The notes under the pieces were generated by a model. It was not told the origin of the DNA. It saw only the letters and a list, made by a program, of their open reading frames with translations, and did not search any database. From contig NC_134703.1 of the NCBI RefSeq assembly GCF_043290135.1, positions 116,098,505 through 116,162,504 on the forward strand: DNA of 64,000 nt. Direction: 5' to 3'. Of this stretch, positions 19,403 to 32,086 are shown one piece after another. A program made the translations under genes and the position numbers. Source of the DNA: Rhipicephalus microplus. Lineage: Eukaryota; Arthropoda; Arachnida; Ixodida; Ixodidae. The stretch's first letter is position 1. The number at the start of each line of letters is the position of its first letter.

Positions 19403-22400
19403 AAAAGCAATTATTGCAACCTTTTTGTTTTTAACTAAGCTCTTTTTCCTTTTTTTTAGGATCATTTATATCTTGAAAGACCTAAAAGTTCATATACACA
19501 ATTCTTCGCCGATGTCCCTGAGTAGGTATAAGTCATAGTTGAGTCATCATCATCGTCATGAAAACAAGAAGCCAACCCATGTTGAAGGTCACTTCACATG
19601 GATCAGGCATATTCTATTCGTAACTCCAGAAGACTCACCATGTGCTGATAACATTGTTCAACAAAAGAAAGATGGCTACACTTAACAGGGTCCACGTGAC
19701 ACTTTCGCTTGGCGCTGTGCTCAGACAGAGAAATGTAAAATCTCACAAATCTTTTTTTTCTCTCTTTGTCTTAAAAGGCGAGCAGTGAAAAGCCTATCAG
19801 ACTTTCACGGATTAGGAGCGCAGGTTTCCCGCGAACACGTTGGAAAAGAAGCAGTTGCAGTTTGTCTTTCGCGTAGCAATAAGAAAGATGCATTACTTCA
19901 ATGAGAAAAGTGAGTATCTTAGCTGAAAAATGCGATTCCCATGTTTAAACAGTATCATACTGAAAGTACGATGGTGATGCTAAATAGCCTGAACATCAAC
20001 TGATGGGACAGTAAAATATTACCCTATTATTTATGATAGCACGTTTGTATAGTCCAGTGGGCCAAAGTGAACACTGACCGTGTGAAGGAAATTGACAGAA
20101 CAAATTTAGTCGGCTGCGTCACATAGCATATAGAAATATGGAAATGGAACTCCAGATTTGTAAGAAAGTTTCGTAATCGAATTTGAAATGTACAGAATGA
20201 CATGTGGAGCAAGACTCTGCACATATATTTAGGCACAAGGTCTTGGTGACGGCAACTGCAATCTGCACATTGGAATAAAAGAAAAAAAAATGCCTAAAGT
20301 TCATAATAAGGTGCAATGCACGTAAAACGAAGAAAATTCTTAATAACTAAACCACCAGACAGATAGAAGTGACTTAGAGCATGAAAGCTAAGACAAAAAC
20401 AAAAAACAAAAACAAAGATGTATATTTAAGATCACGACTTCTTGAAGTAGCTAGTTATACAAATGTAGAACACATGGACGTCACAAACTTCTCGATATGT
20501 CACTCCAGCGTGATGTCACATGACGTAATCACATGATTTTTTGCATTAATTCATGTTGACAATGGCGCCGCCGATGGTTCCTTCTCGTGCTCGTTGGGAC
20601 TTTTAAGGTTCTCGCTTCGGAACAACAGCATTAATACATGTGAAAGGGTACTCGAAATATTAACTTGAACTCGGCCTATGCTAGAGGTGCGTCGGTTAAA
20701 GTCACTGTCAACTGTATCGCCCATCATGGTAAGTCAATTGCTGCTGTATGGAAAATCTGGTGTGTACTTGAATCACGACGTGGTAATGAAGGGTTCGACA
20801 ATTAGACGCAGTTTATCACACATCTCATATTGGACGACCAATGACGATTTTGTTTTTAATAGACATCTTTTAAAGTTCGCGTGTACCGTAAAGCGAAAAT
20901 GAAAGGATGGCGGCTGCGACCAACCCCTCGCACCGTAAATTACCCAGCCACCCACACTTTCTAATTTTTATTGGCGCCGTGTCACAGAAGAAGGCGTTGA
21001 TCTTACGATTTTGATACATCGTACACCAAGTTGAAACTACAGGAATTGAGAGCGCGTACGGCTGGGCGACGTACGAAGTAAACAGGCACACGGGACATCA
21101 CCAAACATTGTTTGTCGATTCATGCACTGTGCTTGATTGAAAGCTTCCGCCTTAATTGAACGCCATCTCCGGCGCTAAGAAAAGGAAGTCCCGCAAGGCG
21201 GATATTAAATTTCCGTTCAGAAACTCATTAATTTATGCTGGCCACAGAACGCCAGCGGTGCGTGGCTCGCGGGGTTTTCCATGGCCATTCGTTAGCGTTG
21301 ATTAAAAGCTGTCGGCGGCGGGTGCGACACGGGCTTTGAAAACGCCGCCAGTTTTGTTGTAAGAGGGAAATCAGTCTTCGATGCGCAGCCGGCAAGGTCA
21401 TACCTCTGTTTAAGCCGGCATGCGCGAGTTTTAATGTTTTCTCGATCAATATGTTTTTTAAAGCTTCGAAAGCCCTTAATAAGCTGAGTATAGAGTGTAA
21501 ACCGATATAGTTTATACAGCCTTCGGAAATCGTAGCGAGCGTTAACACTGCTTGGCTTGTCCGCCTCAACCTACAGGCTTTGGATGATAGAGTGTATCTC
21601 CAGAGTGTACTAGAACAATTTAAACGACACAACGCTGTGGGGAGACAGCCATGCTGACGACAGTGAGGTGTGGTGAAAAATTTCACTCAAGCTTCTACAT
21701 GAGCACCATATCAATTCCTACTTTTTGCGTGTTCGTTGAGTAATAAAGAGTATTTATGTTTCGTTCATCTATTGAAAATTTCTCTGATGAGGTTGATAGA
21801 GGTGTCTCGCGTCTTTGTGGGCGGCCGCACAATAAATGTTGGGCCTGTTTCGTATATTTGCTCTCATACTAGTTCGCTTTGAAAATATTTGTTCAATTCA
21901 CTAATTTTGACTGAAATTTTCTGATGACAATAACATCGGCAGGCCGCCAGACCGGGTATGCTCCATAATTAAGGTAAACAAACCAACAAAACAAAAGAGC
22001 ACGGTTGAGAAAATAGGGATCCTTGCTGGAATAAAAAGAGCGACAATCCTTTGTGCATTTGCCCTAAAAGACTGCAAGGTGAAAGCACTATCCTTTTTTG
22101 CGAATTGAAAAATCTCGACAGCCATTTTCTTTCTTACTCTCGTGGCCCAAATCCAGCAGCGGTGTGCCTCGTTGCGTTGAGGTTAGCCGTCGGAACGTTG
22201 GTAACAGTGTTTAAGTTTGCGGGGGACCAAGTGTCTATCGCAGAACGATTACCAGATATCCTGAAACGTCGTTCCACGAGTTACTGTATTAATCGCAAAG
22301 TGATACGCTCCCCTTTTGTAGCCTATCAAAATATTTTAGTCACTTTTTAGAGAGCTGTAATAAAGAGCATACTTTAGTTTCGGCAAATTGTTGCACTTTC

Positions 22401-24345
22401 AGAATATGAAGAGCGCTGCGCCTTTACACCATATACTGATAATTCGCAAAGTAATGCTCGTAAATCCCAACGCTAATGATGGAGAAGAGACAACTAAAAA
22501 AAAAAGAGAAAGCTACAGAACTATAAACCAAATCGCGATGTCAGGGACGTTGCTATTGGGTACTTCACTGTGATTCACAACACTGTGCCAACCGCATGTC
22601 AAGATCTATCCCCTGCCTCACTAGAGGATTGTTTCCGTACGTCTACACTCAGTGAGGCGGAATAAAAGAATGCGGGGGAGGACCGTCAACGTAGGCTATG
22701 ACTTCAAATCATTACTCCACGGTTCGACGAACTGTACACAGCAATCGCTCCGAACAACCCAACTAAACAGGAGATGGACGCAGCGAGGCAACGAGGTTGT
22801 ATGTACACAGGATGGATCATAAAGAGTACAGAGAGTCCAAACGAAAAAAAAAAATTACGCTCACGGCCGTCTTCGTTTACTCTTTTTCCCTACTTCTCCG
22901 TCGTCAAAGTTGCGCGCCCTTAGAAGCGATGACAGCGGCGCCTTGTAACGAACTGCTGGCAGCAACATTTGAGACACGTCGCTGTCTTTCCAGCCATTTC
23001 CGGTGGATACACAGAGACTCGATCCGTTTCGTTTCGGGCTCAGATTCGTGTTCAATAATTTGCTTTTTTTGTTTGTGTGACACGTGTTGTGGTTTTTTTC
23101 GACTCCTTCTATGTTTACTCTTTGCATGGCCGATGCGTTCTTGACGTGCGTGTTTCCGCGCTATGAACAGGACACAAGCCGTAGGACGGCGTGTCTTCAG
23201 TCGCACAACAAACAACCGTTCTACGCGCAAGGAACGTCAACAAATCTGCGCTGCTAACTTCAAAAACGGGTTCGTCAGATAGACGAACGATAAATATGCC
23301 GACAAGACGGTCGAAAAATGCCTCCCCCCGGGGGGCGGGGGTGCGTTTGACGGCCCACTGCATTTGACGTGCGCAAGTTTTTACAGCCGCTGAAGTTATG
23401 GTTTAGTATCGGTGTTGGAGGCACTTTTTTCATTTCTCTTTTATTTGCACTTACGCCTCTGGCGCGCGTTTTCCTCCGCAGTAACAACAGAACGACGACG
23501 CATAAAACGTGCAGCCTGATTGGCTCGGTGCAGTCGAGCTTGTGGTAATGCTGCGCGCGGAATCTCCGGCTCGCCGAGAGTTGAACATTTGGCTACCCTC
23601 AGAGCGAAGATGGGAGTTCAGATAGACTGCGGTTTCTTTAGTTGTTACTGTTGATATAGGAATAAATAAGAGTCTGGTAGGAAAATAATGACTAAGACAT
23701 TTTTCCGCATGAATAACTTGAAGATTTACACACTTTATGCTTTAGACACCAAACAGGGAAAGAGGCTGAGAGAAACGGCTTGTATTAACGTCCAAGGCCT
23801 TAGAAAATGGACATCATACATTGACCAAATGGGGGAATAGAGGAGGGTTCTGCAAGGAACCTTCGCTACCCCACCCTATCCCGAAGAGGAACTCTGCATA
23901 CGCCTTTGGATGCGATTGAAGCGTCTGTCGGCGATCGGAGCATGAGGCGGCACACGTATGAGCAGCAGAGATAAGAAGCTCTGATACTGATCGCCGTCTA
24001 ATTGACGCCGCAGTGTGTGTGAAGACAGGACGCGTTCACCTTCCAATGTGCAATGATGATGGAGTAGCCACGCGTTATTCATTTCCGACATCGGATCGTT
24101 TTAAAGCGGACACCGAAATTCATCGCGCGCGAAGTCCATGTGTGTAGTGCCCTTAAAAACATATTAAATAGAAGCGCTTCTGACTCGGCCGACAAACTCA
24201 AGGACGATGCAAAAATATGGGTCTCGTCAGGACCACGGGAATTATGGGGAAAAAATGGTCTAAACCTCCTCGAAGGAAACTGCGAGGAAATGTAACGCAT
24301 TGCGCGGCATCCATAACGGTGTTTCGCAGGTGGAATCTGGGCGTT
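19403..24345. other. Long stretch without a recognised gene
   Basis: I find no protein domain, RNA gene or known repeat in these ~4.9 kb. A 152-codon frame on the minus strand (21228-21686) is the longest open stretch. It has no motif and lies in a GC-richer patch. A run around CCCCCCGGGGGGCGGGGG at about 23326-23342 is a small palindromic G/C block. The region at 22861-23363 has several overlapping open frames on both strands, typical of low stop density rather than coding. Confidence 0.4.
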
Positions 24346-24456
<111 letters not shown>

Positions 24457-26271
24457 CATTTGTCCGTTTGTCCTCTCTATAGGTGCCCTGAACGGCACCA
24501 AAAAGACCAACCGATACTACAAACGGCCAGCTCCATCAGCAGCGCCCACCTATATTGCTCAATGTTCGGCGTTCATACTTGTGCGATTGCCAATTAAAAA
24601 GCAATTATTGCGCATATCTGAGGCACCGTAACAACACGTCAATACTATGTATGTGTATTTTTACTATAGAAAAGGCATACTTAAGTAATTTTAAGGATCG
24701 TAGCTTTTATAACGCTGCGCTTGCCATGCAACATTTGCACGAAACGGCAAGTGTTTCCAACGCTTTGTTGAGACGACACGGTGGTGGCACCTACCTGTCG
24801 CCTTGCGTTCTACACCTTATCACCTTGGAGATGGGCACGCCCGGCGCGCGCCCTATTTTCCAAGGTAACTGCCAGATAGCGCTCATGTCTCACGTGTGTG
24901 TGACTTGATGCGCTCGTTTGCCTCCGCTGCATGCTCGAGGCACTCCAACGCAACGCCTCCAGAATACCATTCACCTATTTTTTTTTTGCGCAGAACATCA
25001 AACAAACGTTTTGTTCACTCTCTCGAGACAAAAGACTACCGTCTTTCGACGACATTTACGGTGTAACATGCAGGTATGGGGCCAATTTTTTTTTCTTACA
25101 CCGTGCGCCCAATAGCGCCATTTTCCGCACGAGTCATTTTTCTGTCACTAGAAACGCGGTATGTTTTACCAGATCTAGTAGCTGGCGTAAAGGGTTAAAA
25201 TAAGCGGCCGCACCTGCAGCTGTCCCTCACAGCTGCCGACACCGAAGCGTGGCACGCAGGGCTCTCTGGTGGCTAGGAGCGCGCGCGTCCACAGCTGTTG
25301 CTATGGGAGAGGGAGGTGAACGGATTTCGACGGACGCCTGACATAGCCGCCTGGCCTCTTGCCTAATCAACTTAAAGAGGGAGGCGGTTGCTATCTTGCT
25401 ACCGGTTCAATATCCCCAATGACCAGTTGTTTTGCTCGCCACTAGATGACGGGAACAGAGGATATAGTTACTATCGCTCCCGCTTGAATGCGCTACAAGC
25501 AGCCGCCGGAGCACACGGGCGACGCGTTCGCGTGTTCCCTTTCATAAAAATTGACACTGCACAAATCTATTCAAATCTAACCTTTCAGTCTTGTTCAGAC
25601 GGCCTCTTTCAGCGTCCCCTCATTGCGCTATTCACATATTTGCCATTGTACGCGTCAAGCAATATATTATCACACGCATCAAAGAGGTTCCTCCTGTACA
25701 TTACATTTTTATAGCGTTTTTACAGTGCATATTAAGGAACTCGCGTGGCTTCATGGTAAAAAACTTGCTCGGCCTTAGTCCTATTCTAACTCAGATGAAA
25801 TCTTTTAATAGCGGAACTCTTTAAGCTGTTTGTTGTGCCAGGTAGTGTAAAAGAAAAAAAATATCTAGATAGGCATCCACTACAGCATACCTTGCTCGCA
25901 GAGCCCGCCTATACGACGTGTCTTATAATTATATAGTGGTTCTAACGCGTAAAAACAGAACTGTTGCGATTACATACAATAGTGTTCAACAAAGATAACA
26001 GAGCCACTTTGTTTTCTGCCCTCTCCTTTACGTTCGTCCCGTTTGGGCCCTTCGAGAAACACGGAACTGTTCATTCCCTGAGGAATCCACTTCTGGCCAA
26101 TTCATTCGCGACGTGCTTGAGCCCGCGTCTACCTAATCCCACTATCAGACACTTACGAGATACCGCACTTCCGTTAATCCAATCAAAAGCTCGCTTGTAA
26201 TCTATATGAAGGCTTTATATACGTACTGCTTATATTACGTGTATTTACCTATCACCGGACAGATTGTGTGA
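24457..26271. other. No gene recognised
   Basis: A ~20-base match to the SINE tail (TTATAATTATATAGTGGTT, 25922-25940) is too short to call. Reading frames of 77-117 codons have no domain. Confidence 0.4.
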
Positions 26272-26434
26272 AGGGAGGGGAGGGATAAACAACAAGAAGG
26301 AAGGCAGGGAGGTTAACCACGCACATGCCCGGTTTGCTACCCTACGCTGGGGGAATGAGAAGGGGGCATAAAGATGAGAGAGAGAGGAAAGAGAAGAGAA
26401 AGAGAGGAAAAAAACAAAAAAGGAGGATTGTCAG

Positions 26435-28735
26435 TCAATCGGCTGGTGAGTATGCAGCGGTGGCACTACACAAAAGGTAAAGGTGGTCACGTAGGCCTGT
26501 AGTTCTCAAAAAGCGCAAGACAGCTTTGACTGCTTTTTTAGCCGACGAAAGGCGATGACGGTGTTTCAGTAGCATCTGCACAGAGAGTGGCCGATCGTCC
26601 AATTCTCGCAATGCATCCGATAGCTTCTGTCTTTCGGAGGCAAATCGAGGGCAATGGCATATCAGATGGTCGATGTCTTCTTTGGTGCAGCAGACGTCGC
26701 ATTCCGCATTGTCCATCAATCGGATGAGGGTTCTATATGCTTTTGTGAAAGCAACCCCTAACCAAAGGCGACAAAGAAGTGAAGCTTCACGTCGACGAAG
26801 TCCGCATGGAGGTTGAAGTTCCAGTCGAGGGTTTATTTGGTATAGTCTCGTATGTCTTATGCTTGGGTTGTTCCACTCCTGCAGACTCAGACTACGTGCC
26901 AGGTGCCGAAGTTGCTTTGCAGCGCCAGTCCTTGACAAAGGAATCGGAAGGGTGTGCTCTTCTTGGTGCGATGTGCGAGCTGCGTTGTCTGCGGAATCAT
27001 TGCCACTCATCCCACAATGGCCAGGAAGCCACTAAAACCTGACCTCGTGGCCTGTTTCTGTGACGTGGTGAACAAGCTTGACAACTTCGTAAGTTAATTG
27101 TTCATGGCAACCTCATCGAAGGACTGACTGCATGCTCTGTAGGGCTGGTTTCGAGTCGGAAAACACAGCCCATTTACTCGGTCTTTGGGACTTTATGTAC
27201 TCTAGGGAGCCACGCAAAGCCGCAAGTTCTGCCGCCGTAGACGTAGTGACATGTGACAGTTTGATTCGCAGAGTGATTCCTCTAGCTGGAATCACCACCA
27301 CACCGCCAGAACCAGACGCTGTGGTTGAACCATCGGTGTATATGTGCACGTGGTTGTTGTACATTTCGTGCAGAAGGCTCAAGCTCAATTGTTTTAGGGC
27401 TGATGCAGGCAAATTTGATTTTTTCTGTATTCCTGGAATTGAAACACGTACTTGTGGAAGTGTCAGGCACCACGGAGGATACACCAGTTTCTCAGCAGGC
27501 GTAAAACCTGACGTAAACGACGCACGATGAGCACAGACAACTGCACTAAATTTCGTGCGGGGCCTCTCCGTAGCGAGGGTTGCCAAGTGGTGGGAAGGAT
27601 TTCTAACATATTCCATGAGGTACGTACGCATCGTTTCGACGGTGATGTGCATCATGATCGAGTAGTCCTGTGCAATGGCAATTGTTTCAGCTGTCGATGC
27701 GCAGAGAGGTAAACCAAAGCATATCCTAAGCGCTTGGGCTTGAATATTTTGGATTGTGCGCAGCTTCGTTTTGCACGTGTTAGATATAACAGGTAGGCTA
27801 TACCGCAGGAATCCAGTAAATAATACCTTGTACAGCTGTAACATAGACTCGACAGACATTCCCAAACTTTTCCCAGCAAGAAACCTGAATAAGAGACAAA
27901 TGGCAGTCAGCCGCTTTTTCACGTAGTTTACGTGGGGTGTCCAAGACAGGTTTCGGTCGATTACGACTCCCAAGAACCTGTGACTCCGGCTGCATGACAC
28001 CAACTGCTCGTGAATTGATATGGCGTAAGAAGACATTGGTTTTCTGGTGAAAGCCACGACTGCACACTTCTCACTTGCGATTTCGAGCCCTTGTTTGCGT
28101 AGGTAGTACGATGTCACTGATGCTGCCTTCTGAAGTCGAGCGCGAAGTTGAAGTCGAGTCACACCTGATGTCCACACACAGATGTCATCAGCATAAATGG
28201 AAAGTCGTACACTGCTTGGTTGCTTGCCAACTAGTTCAATGAGCGTTAGGTTGAACAGCGTCGGGCTTAGCAATCCGCCTTGTGGGACTCCTCGGCTGCA
28301 GTAATACTCGCATGTCAGGCCATTCTCTGTCTGCACGTGAAATGATCTATTCTGTAGGTATCTCTGAACCCACGTGTATATCCTGCCACCGAGTCCCACT
28401 CCTTCTAGTGCGCTGAGAATGGGTTCGTGGGTGACATTGTCGTATGCCCCTTTAACGCCAAGAAACAGAGCAACAGATAACCGTTTGCAGGCCTTCTGGT
28501 GTTCTACATATGTCACCAAGTCAACTACATTGTCAATTGACGAGCGGCCTCGTCTGAACCCGGACATGGCATCTAGATATATTTCGTAGAACTCTAAGTA
28601 CCATTGCAGACGCGTTCAAATCATTCTTTCCATAACTTTTCCCACACAGCTCGCGAGGGCAATCGGGCGGTAAGAGGAAATGTCGAAGGGTGACTTGCCG
28701 GCTTTGAGAAGTGAAGGCTGCGGTTGCTTTGTGTA
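26435..28735 (-). pseudogene. ORF2 RT-RNase H-CCHC of LINE B-like copy
   Basis: From 28567 down to 26435 one frame is kept with only two stops: TGA at 27113-27115 (probably CGA before) and TAG at 27032-27034 (probably CAG before). Upstream pieces SYRPIALASCVGKVMERM sit at 28620-28680 with one TGA after ERMI. RT motif A reads FLGVKGAYDNV, so the catalytic Asp is Gly. Motif B is intact (GVPQGGLLSPTLFNL) and motif C is intact (YADDICVW). RNase H keeps all four acidic positions: IYTDGST, AAELAALR, FSDSKPAL and GNDSADNAA. The C-terminus has CDVCCTKEDIDHLICHC and then ELDDRPLSVQ. The long plus-strand frames across 26779-27712 are antisense shadows of this gene. Confidence 0.9.
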
Positions 28736-28737
28736 AA

Positions 28738-28887
28738 CGTTCTTCAGCGCCAGGACCTGACGGCATCACTTACCGCGCCCTGTGTCACCTAGGAGTTCAA
28801 GCTCGGAAGGCACTCTTGCAGCTGTAAAACGACTCCCCGCAAACTGGCATGGTTCCAGAGGAATGGAAGTCAAGTCGCCTGATTGTG
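28738..28887 (+). pseudogene. Inverted 5' segment of the LINE B-like copy
   Basis: On the plus strand this encodes APGPDGITYRALCHLG, ARKALLQL, NDSPQTGMVPEEWKSSRLIV. That is exactly the RT block normally found just before LKPGKSP-SYRP, which starts the minus-strand body at about 28705. The orientation is opposite to the body. The block's start abuts the body and its end faces outward, which is the arrangement made by twin priming. About 30 unassigned bases lie at the junction. Confidence 0.8.
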
Positions 28888-30412
28888 TGAATGGGGTCGA
28901 TTTGCTTGCAGGAAACCTTGCTTGGTCCTTTTGTTGAGGGAAATGAACAGAAATTGGGCAAGTGCTACAAGTAAGCTCTGGTCCCCTAAGAATGAAGAAG
29001 GGAATTGTTAGTGAAACGATGGCGGTGGGTTGCAGACCCCGAATACGTCTAGGAAGCGGGCAACGGTGGCTCCCGGAAGACCCCGACGTAATGCTGGGCC
29101 TATGCCAATGATGTTCGTGTCTGCAGATTTAGGAGAGGTGAGAACGCGCAGTATGCTCGCGAGCTTTTATCTCCAGAGATTTTACATCCGTGTCGTGTCT
29201 GCGAGTGTTTGTGGCTCAACTGGTACTTCTATGAGCAGACAATCAAAGTAGAAACAACATGGCATTACTTAGAAAAACCGTAACATTGACTTTGAAGAAA
29301 CTCAAAAATCAAACTACATCACCTACCTAAACCTAAAAACCAACCTAGAAAGAACCAGATTAGTCTTAAAAACCATACACCTTTAGTTTTTTAAACCTTG
29401 TTCGGCTCAGTGGTGCTTCTTCAATTTTTAAGCGCCGTGCACTCAATGGGCGCGGGTTGTTGCCCATCCACGCATTCCGCGTGGCTTGATATAGTTAAAA
29501 GTGAATCGCTCTTACAGGTCATAAGAAAGCTCGCAATAATCTTAGCGCGTTAAAATGAATGAATAGGACATGAAAATTATACAATTACCTGAAGTAACCA
29601 CAAAGTACTCACAATGAATAACTGAAAATTATTGAAAAAAGTTTCAGAAACATGCGAGTGGCTCTAACGCTGTGCATGGAAGGCCCGCTCCCATCGCCGA
29701 TATAGCGACCGCTGCTCCCCCTCTGCTTCACCGACGCTGACTAACCTCGCTGTATACGACGCAAAATACCACAAGTACCGCAAGTACCGTATACCGCAAG
29801 TACCGTAACAAGCGGGAAGTCAGTAAAGCACCGCTAAATGTAACGCATACGTCCCTCACCGAGTATGCGAATATCCCCGAGAAGATTTTACTCGTTCCGG
29901 GGAAAGCATACATGCTCGCTCCGTACTTTGGCGTCATCCACTGTTTCTTAAACCGAGTGGTAAGAACTCCACCAACGGGAATAGCTGGGTTACGCTCGTA
30001 CTATGCACTTCTCTGGTTTCACAGTTGTGGAACTATCATAAGTTTCGTTTTATTTCCTCGTCGTCCTCACTTTCTCTGTTCTCTTTTCCTCAGTCTCACT
30101 TTCATTTCTTGCATGCTTGATATGCATGGCTATGCTACATGCGGTCCTGCCTGCGTTACACCAAGCGAGTTGGGACGACGTCGACAGCATACGATGGCCA
30201 CGTACGACCTTCCGAGCCCCCAAAGGGCTATCCGCTTAAAAGTTTATACAGTTTATCGTACAAGTCTATGCTCTATGGGAGAACCATAATGCGCATATCA
30301 AATCAGGGCCTCCTCAATGTGCCTGGGTTGACGCTCTTCTCAGGCCATCGAGCGCGCTCCACCGGTGATCACCACTGCCACGTAGCGGTGCTGTGCGAGT
30401 AGAATGAAAGGA
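28888..30412. other. No gene recognised
   Basis: A small direct repeat of ACCGCAAGTACCGTA lies at about 29775-29810. Otherwise I see no motif; open frames of 70-125 codons carry no domain. Confidence 0.4.
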
Positions 30413-30414
30413 TA

Positions 30415-30693
30415 TATGGCAATACTCGGGGTAGTTCTTTACTGTTTGAGGCCAGGACGGGAGTATTGCGAACCAAGACTTATCGAGCCAAATACAAAGT
30501 GGTACACTTGGTATGCAGTGCGTGTGGAGAGGAGGAAGGAACTGCCGAACACTTGATAATGTTCTGTAAAGGGCGTCCCCCTATGGTTCACCATGATCGC
30601 CCCGAGTTTTTCAAAGCACTGGAGTTTAGGGACAGGGAGGGCAAAATAGACTTTAAGCGAGTAGAACTAACTAGAAGGAGGTTATGGGATTAG
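30415..30693 (+). pseudogene. C-terminal CCHC of LINE family A ORF2, truncated
   Basis: The frame begins without a start codon at the truncation point and reads GSSLLFEARTGVLRTKTYRA. The zinc pattern CSACGEEEGTAEHLIMFC follows, then EFFKALEFRDREGKIDFKRV and a stop at 30691-30693. That stop falls where the other copy continues DWW, probably TGG to TAG. It aligns block by block with 1800-2094. No catalytic RT part is present, so it is a dead tail. Confidence 0.85.
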
Positions 30694-30810
30694 TGGCTAC
30701 AAAGTGCCAGTGCTTAACTTCACCATTAAAAATGATAAATTTAGCCTTTGTACACTAAGTACTACGGCTAGGTGGCGTTAGCCGCCGCCCCATCTAAGCG
30801 GTATAGTCAT

Positions 30811-30884
<74 letters not shown>

Positions 30885-30945
30885 AAATAAATCAATCAAT
30901 CTATTCATTCATCAATCAATCAATCAATCAACCAATCAATCAATC
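30811..30945. repeat. (ATCA)n array forming the LINE A tail
   Basis: It starts directly at GTCATATCAATCAATC behind the LINE end and has interruptions (AAATAAAT, CTATTCATTC) in its second half. Confidence 0.95.
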
Positions 30946-31509
30946 TATTGGATAGCTGGCGCTAAACGGCCGAGCGTATAACGATGCTCGTGAATTTGTG
31001 TTTGAATCCGAGTTTAATTACACTCACGTTTCTCGAAGGCTTTCACTGGTAAGCATTCCCCATGTAGTCTGTCTACCTGGGCAGCTGCTGTGATGCCTTC
31101 ATTCGACTTCGGTAGTCTTCGCATTTAATTTTCTATTTAAGACCTTTGTAACCACGTGATATCCATAAATAAGTATGTCGTACTGTTGTGTACGACTGTG
31201 CGAATCACATGGAACAACAAGACACGATTGCCTTTTTTTTACCTCCCTTTAGTAGATGAAGAAAGCTTACTATGCCCCTAATGAATTCACCAAAGACTAC
31301 TCGAAGGCATAAAAAACCTTCTTTTAACCTTAAAGTAGTTTAAAGCAGGCCTCCAAATATTGACCCTGCTGAGGAACTCTCATCATCACGAACGGGTGTA
31401 GGCTACTTAACTAGGGCCGATCTCACTATACTAAGCGTTACAGCGTGGCCTCTAATAGCCTTGATGGGTAGTAGAATGAGTACAAAGAAATATAAACAAA
31501 AGAGAGGAA
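30946..31509. other. No gene recognised
   Basis: AT-rich sequence without a coding frame or recognised element. Confidence 0.5.
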
Positions 31510-32086
31510 AATTCGGCAGATCTCACGCACCTTGGGAATCGCCGTCATGCGAAGCATGCGGAGGAAATGTGACCATGTTGTAATTTCTTTTATTGAGCGT
31601 CTGGTCATGAAAAGGCGCTAAACATATGTACGAGTTTAGCACGCAAAAACATTAGTTAAATAATTGTAGAAGTTTATATAACTCGTTTGCACATCCGCAA
31701 CAATGCCAACAGGAAAATCAGTGCTAACAACATCAGAAGCAATAGGCTGATATGAAGCGCTGGTTCTCGCGAGGACGGTAGTCCTGGACACTATATCCCT
31801 GAATCAACTTCAGTGCAGGGCGCCCAACTACAATTGACGTCAACCCGACGTGACGGCTGTATCAAAACAAGAGTACACATATAAGGTTTATAAAATCAGG
31901 TAGCCAGCACTGCAACCACAACTGACGCTTCACGAACATTCGGGTTCACTTGAAAAGCAGTTCCGAGGACTGGCGTGGATCTCTCGTAGAATGCTTGATT
32001 GCCACGCAGAATGCTTGGGTTCGATTGCAGCTGAGAATCTTCACAATTTCATTGCATTTGTTGGGTCAACGCTGCCGATGTCAGCC
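31510..32086 (+). repeat. Dispersed ~570-base repeat, copy 2
   Basis: It aligns with 14965-15530 over the full length with many substitutions and small indels, so both copies are old. Outer flanks do not match, which marks this as an interspersed element rather than a segmental duplication. Confidence 0.75.
31971..32037 (+). other. tRNA-Gly(GCC)-like module, copy 2
   Basis: TCGTAGAATGC, TTGCCACGCAG and GGGTTCGATTGC (32017-32028) preserve the tRNA-Gly-like order. The anticodon-loop-like TTGCCAC is clearer here than in copy 1, while the B box has one change. Confidence 0.55.

Larger units (their letters stand above)
26272..28887 (-). mobile_element. LINE B-like retrotransposon, minus strand, 5'-truncated with 5' inversion
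   Basis: The 3' untranslated region (26272-26434) matches LINE B's (AGGGTAGCAAA, GGTTAACCTCCCTGCC in reverse complement). The coding part 26435-28735 covers RT from the fingers onward, RNase H and the C-terminal CCHC. The piece that should precede it lies inverted at 28738-28887. The copy is much better preserved than 3768-9035. Confidence 0.9.
30413..30945 (+). mobile_element. 5'-truncated LINE family A copy with (ATCA)n tail
   Basis: It contains only the last ~280 coding bases, a ~115-base 3' untranslated region and an (ATCA)n tail. The protein and the 3' hairpin (30771-30786) match 1624-2153, but the tail unit differs: ATCA here, CCAT there. A target duplication is not clear because the tail has expanded. 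Confidence 0.85.

Noticed and set aside
21228..21686. 152-codon minus-strand gene
   Set aside because: No domain, no signal peptide, no splice structure; it lies in a locally GC-rich patch with few stops.
25922..25940. Another SINE tail
   Set aside because: Only about 20 bases match, and the expected GGGAC-TTAAACCCC end is missing.
26779..27712. Plus-strand frames of 61-132 codons
   Set aside because: They are antisense to the well-supported minus-strand LINE RT/RNase H frame.
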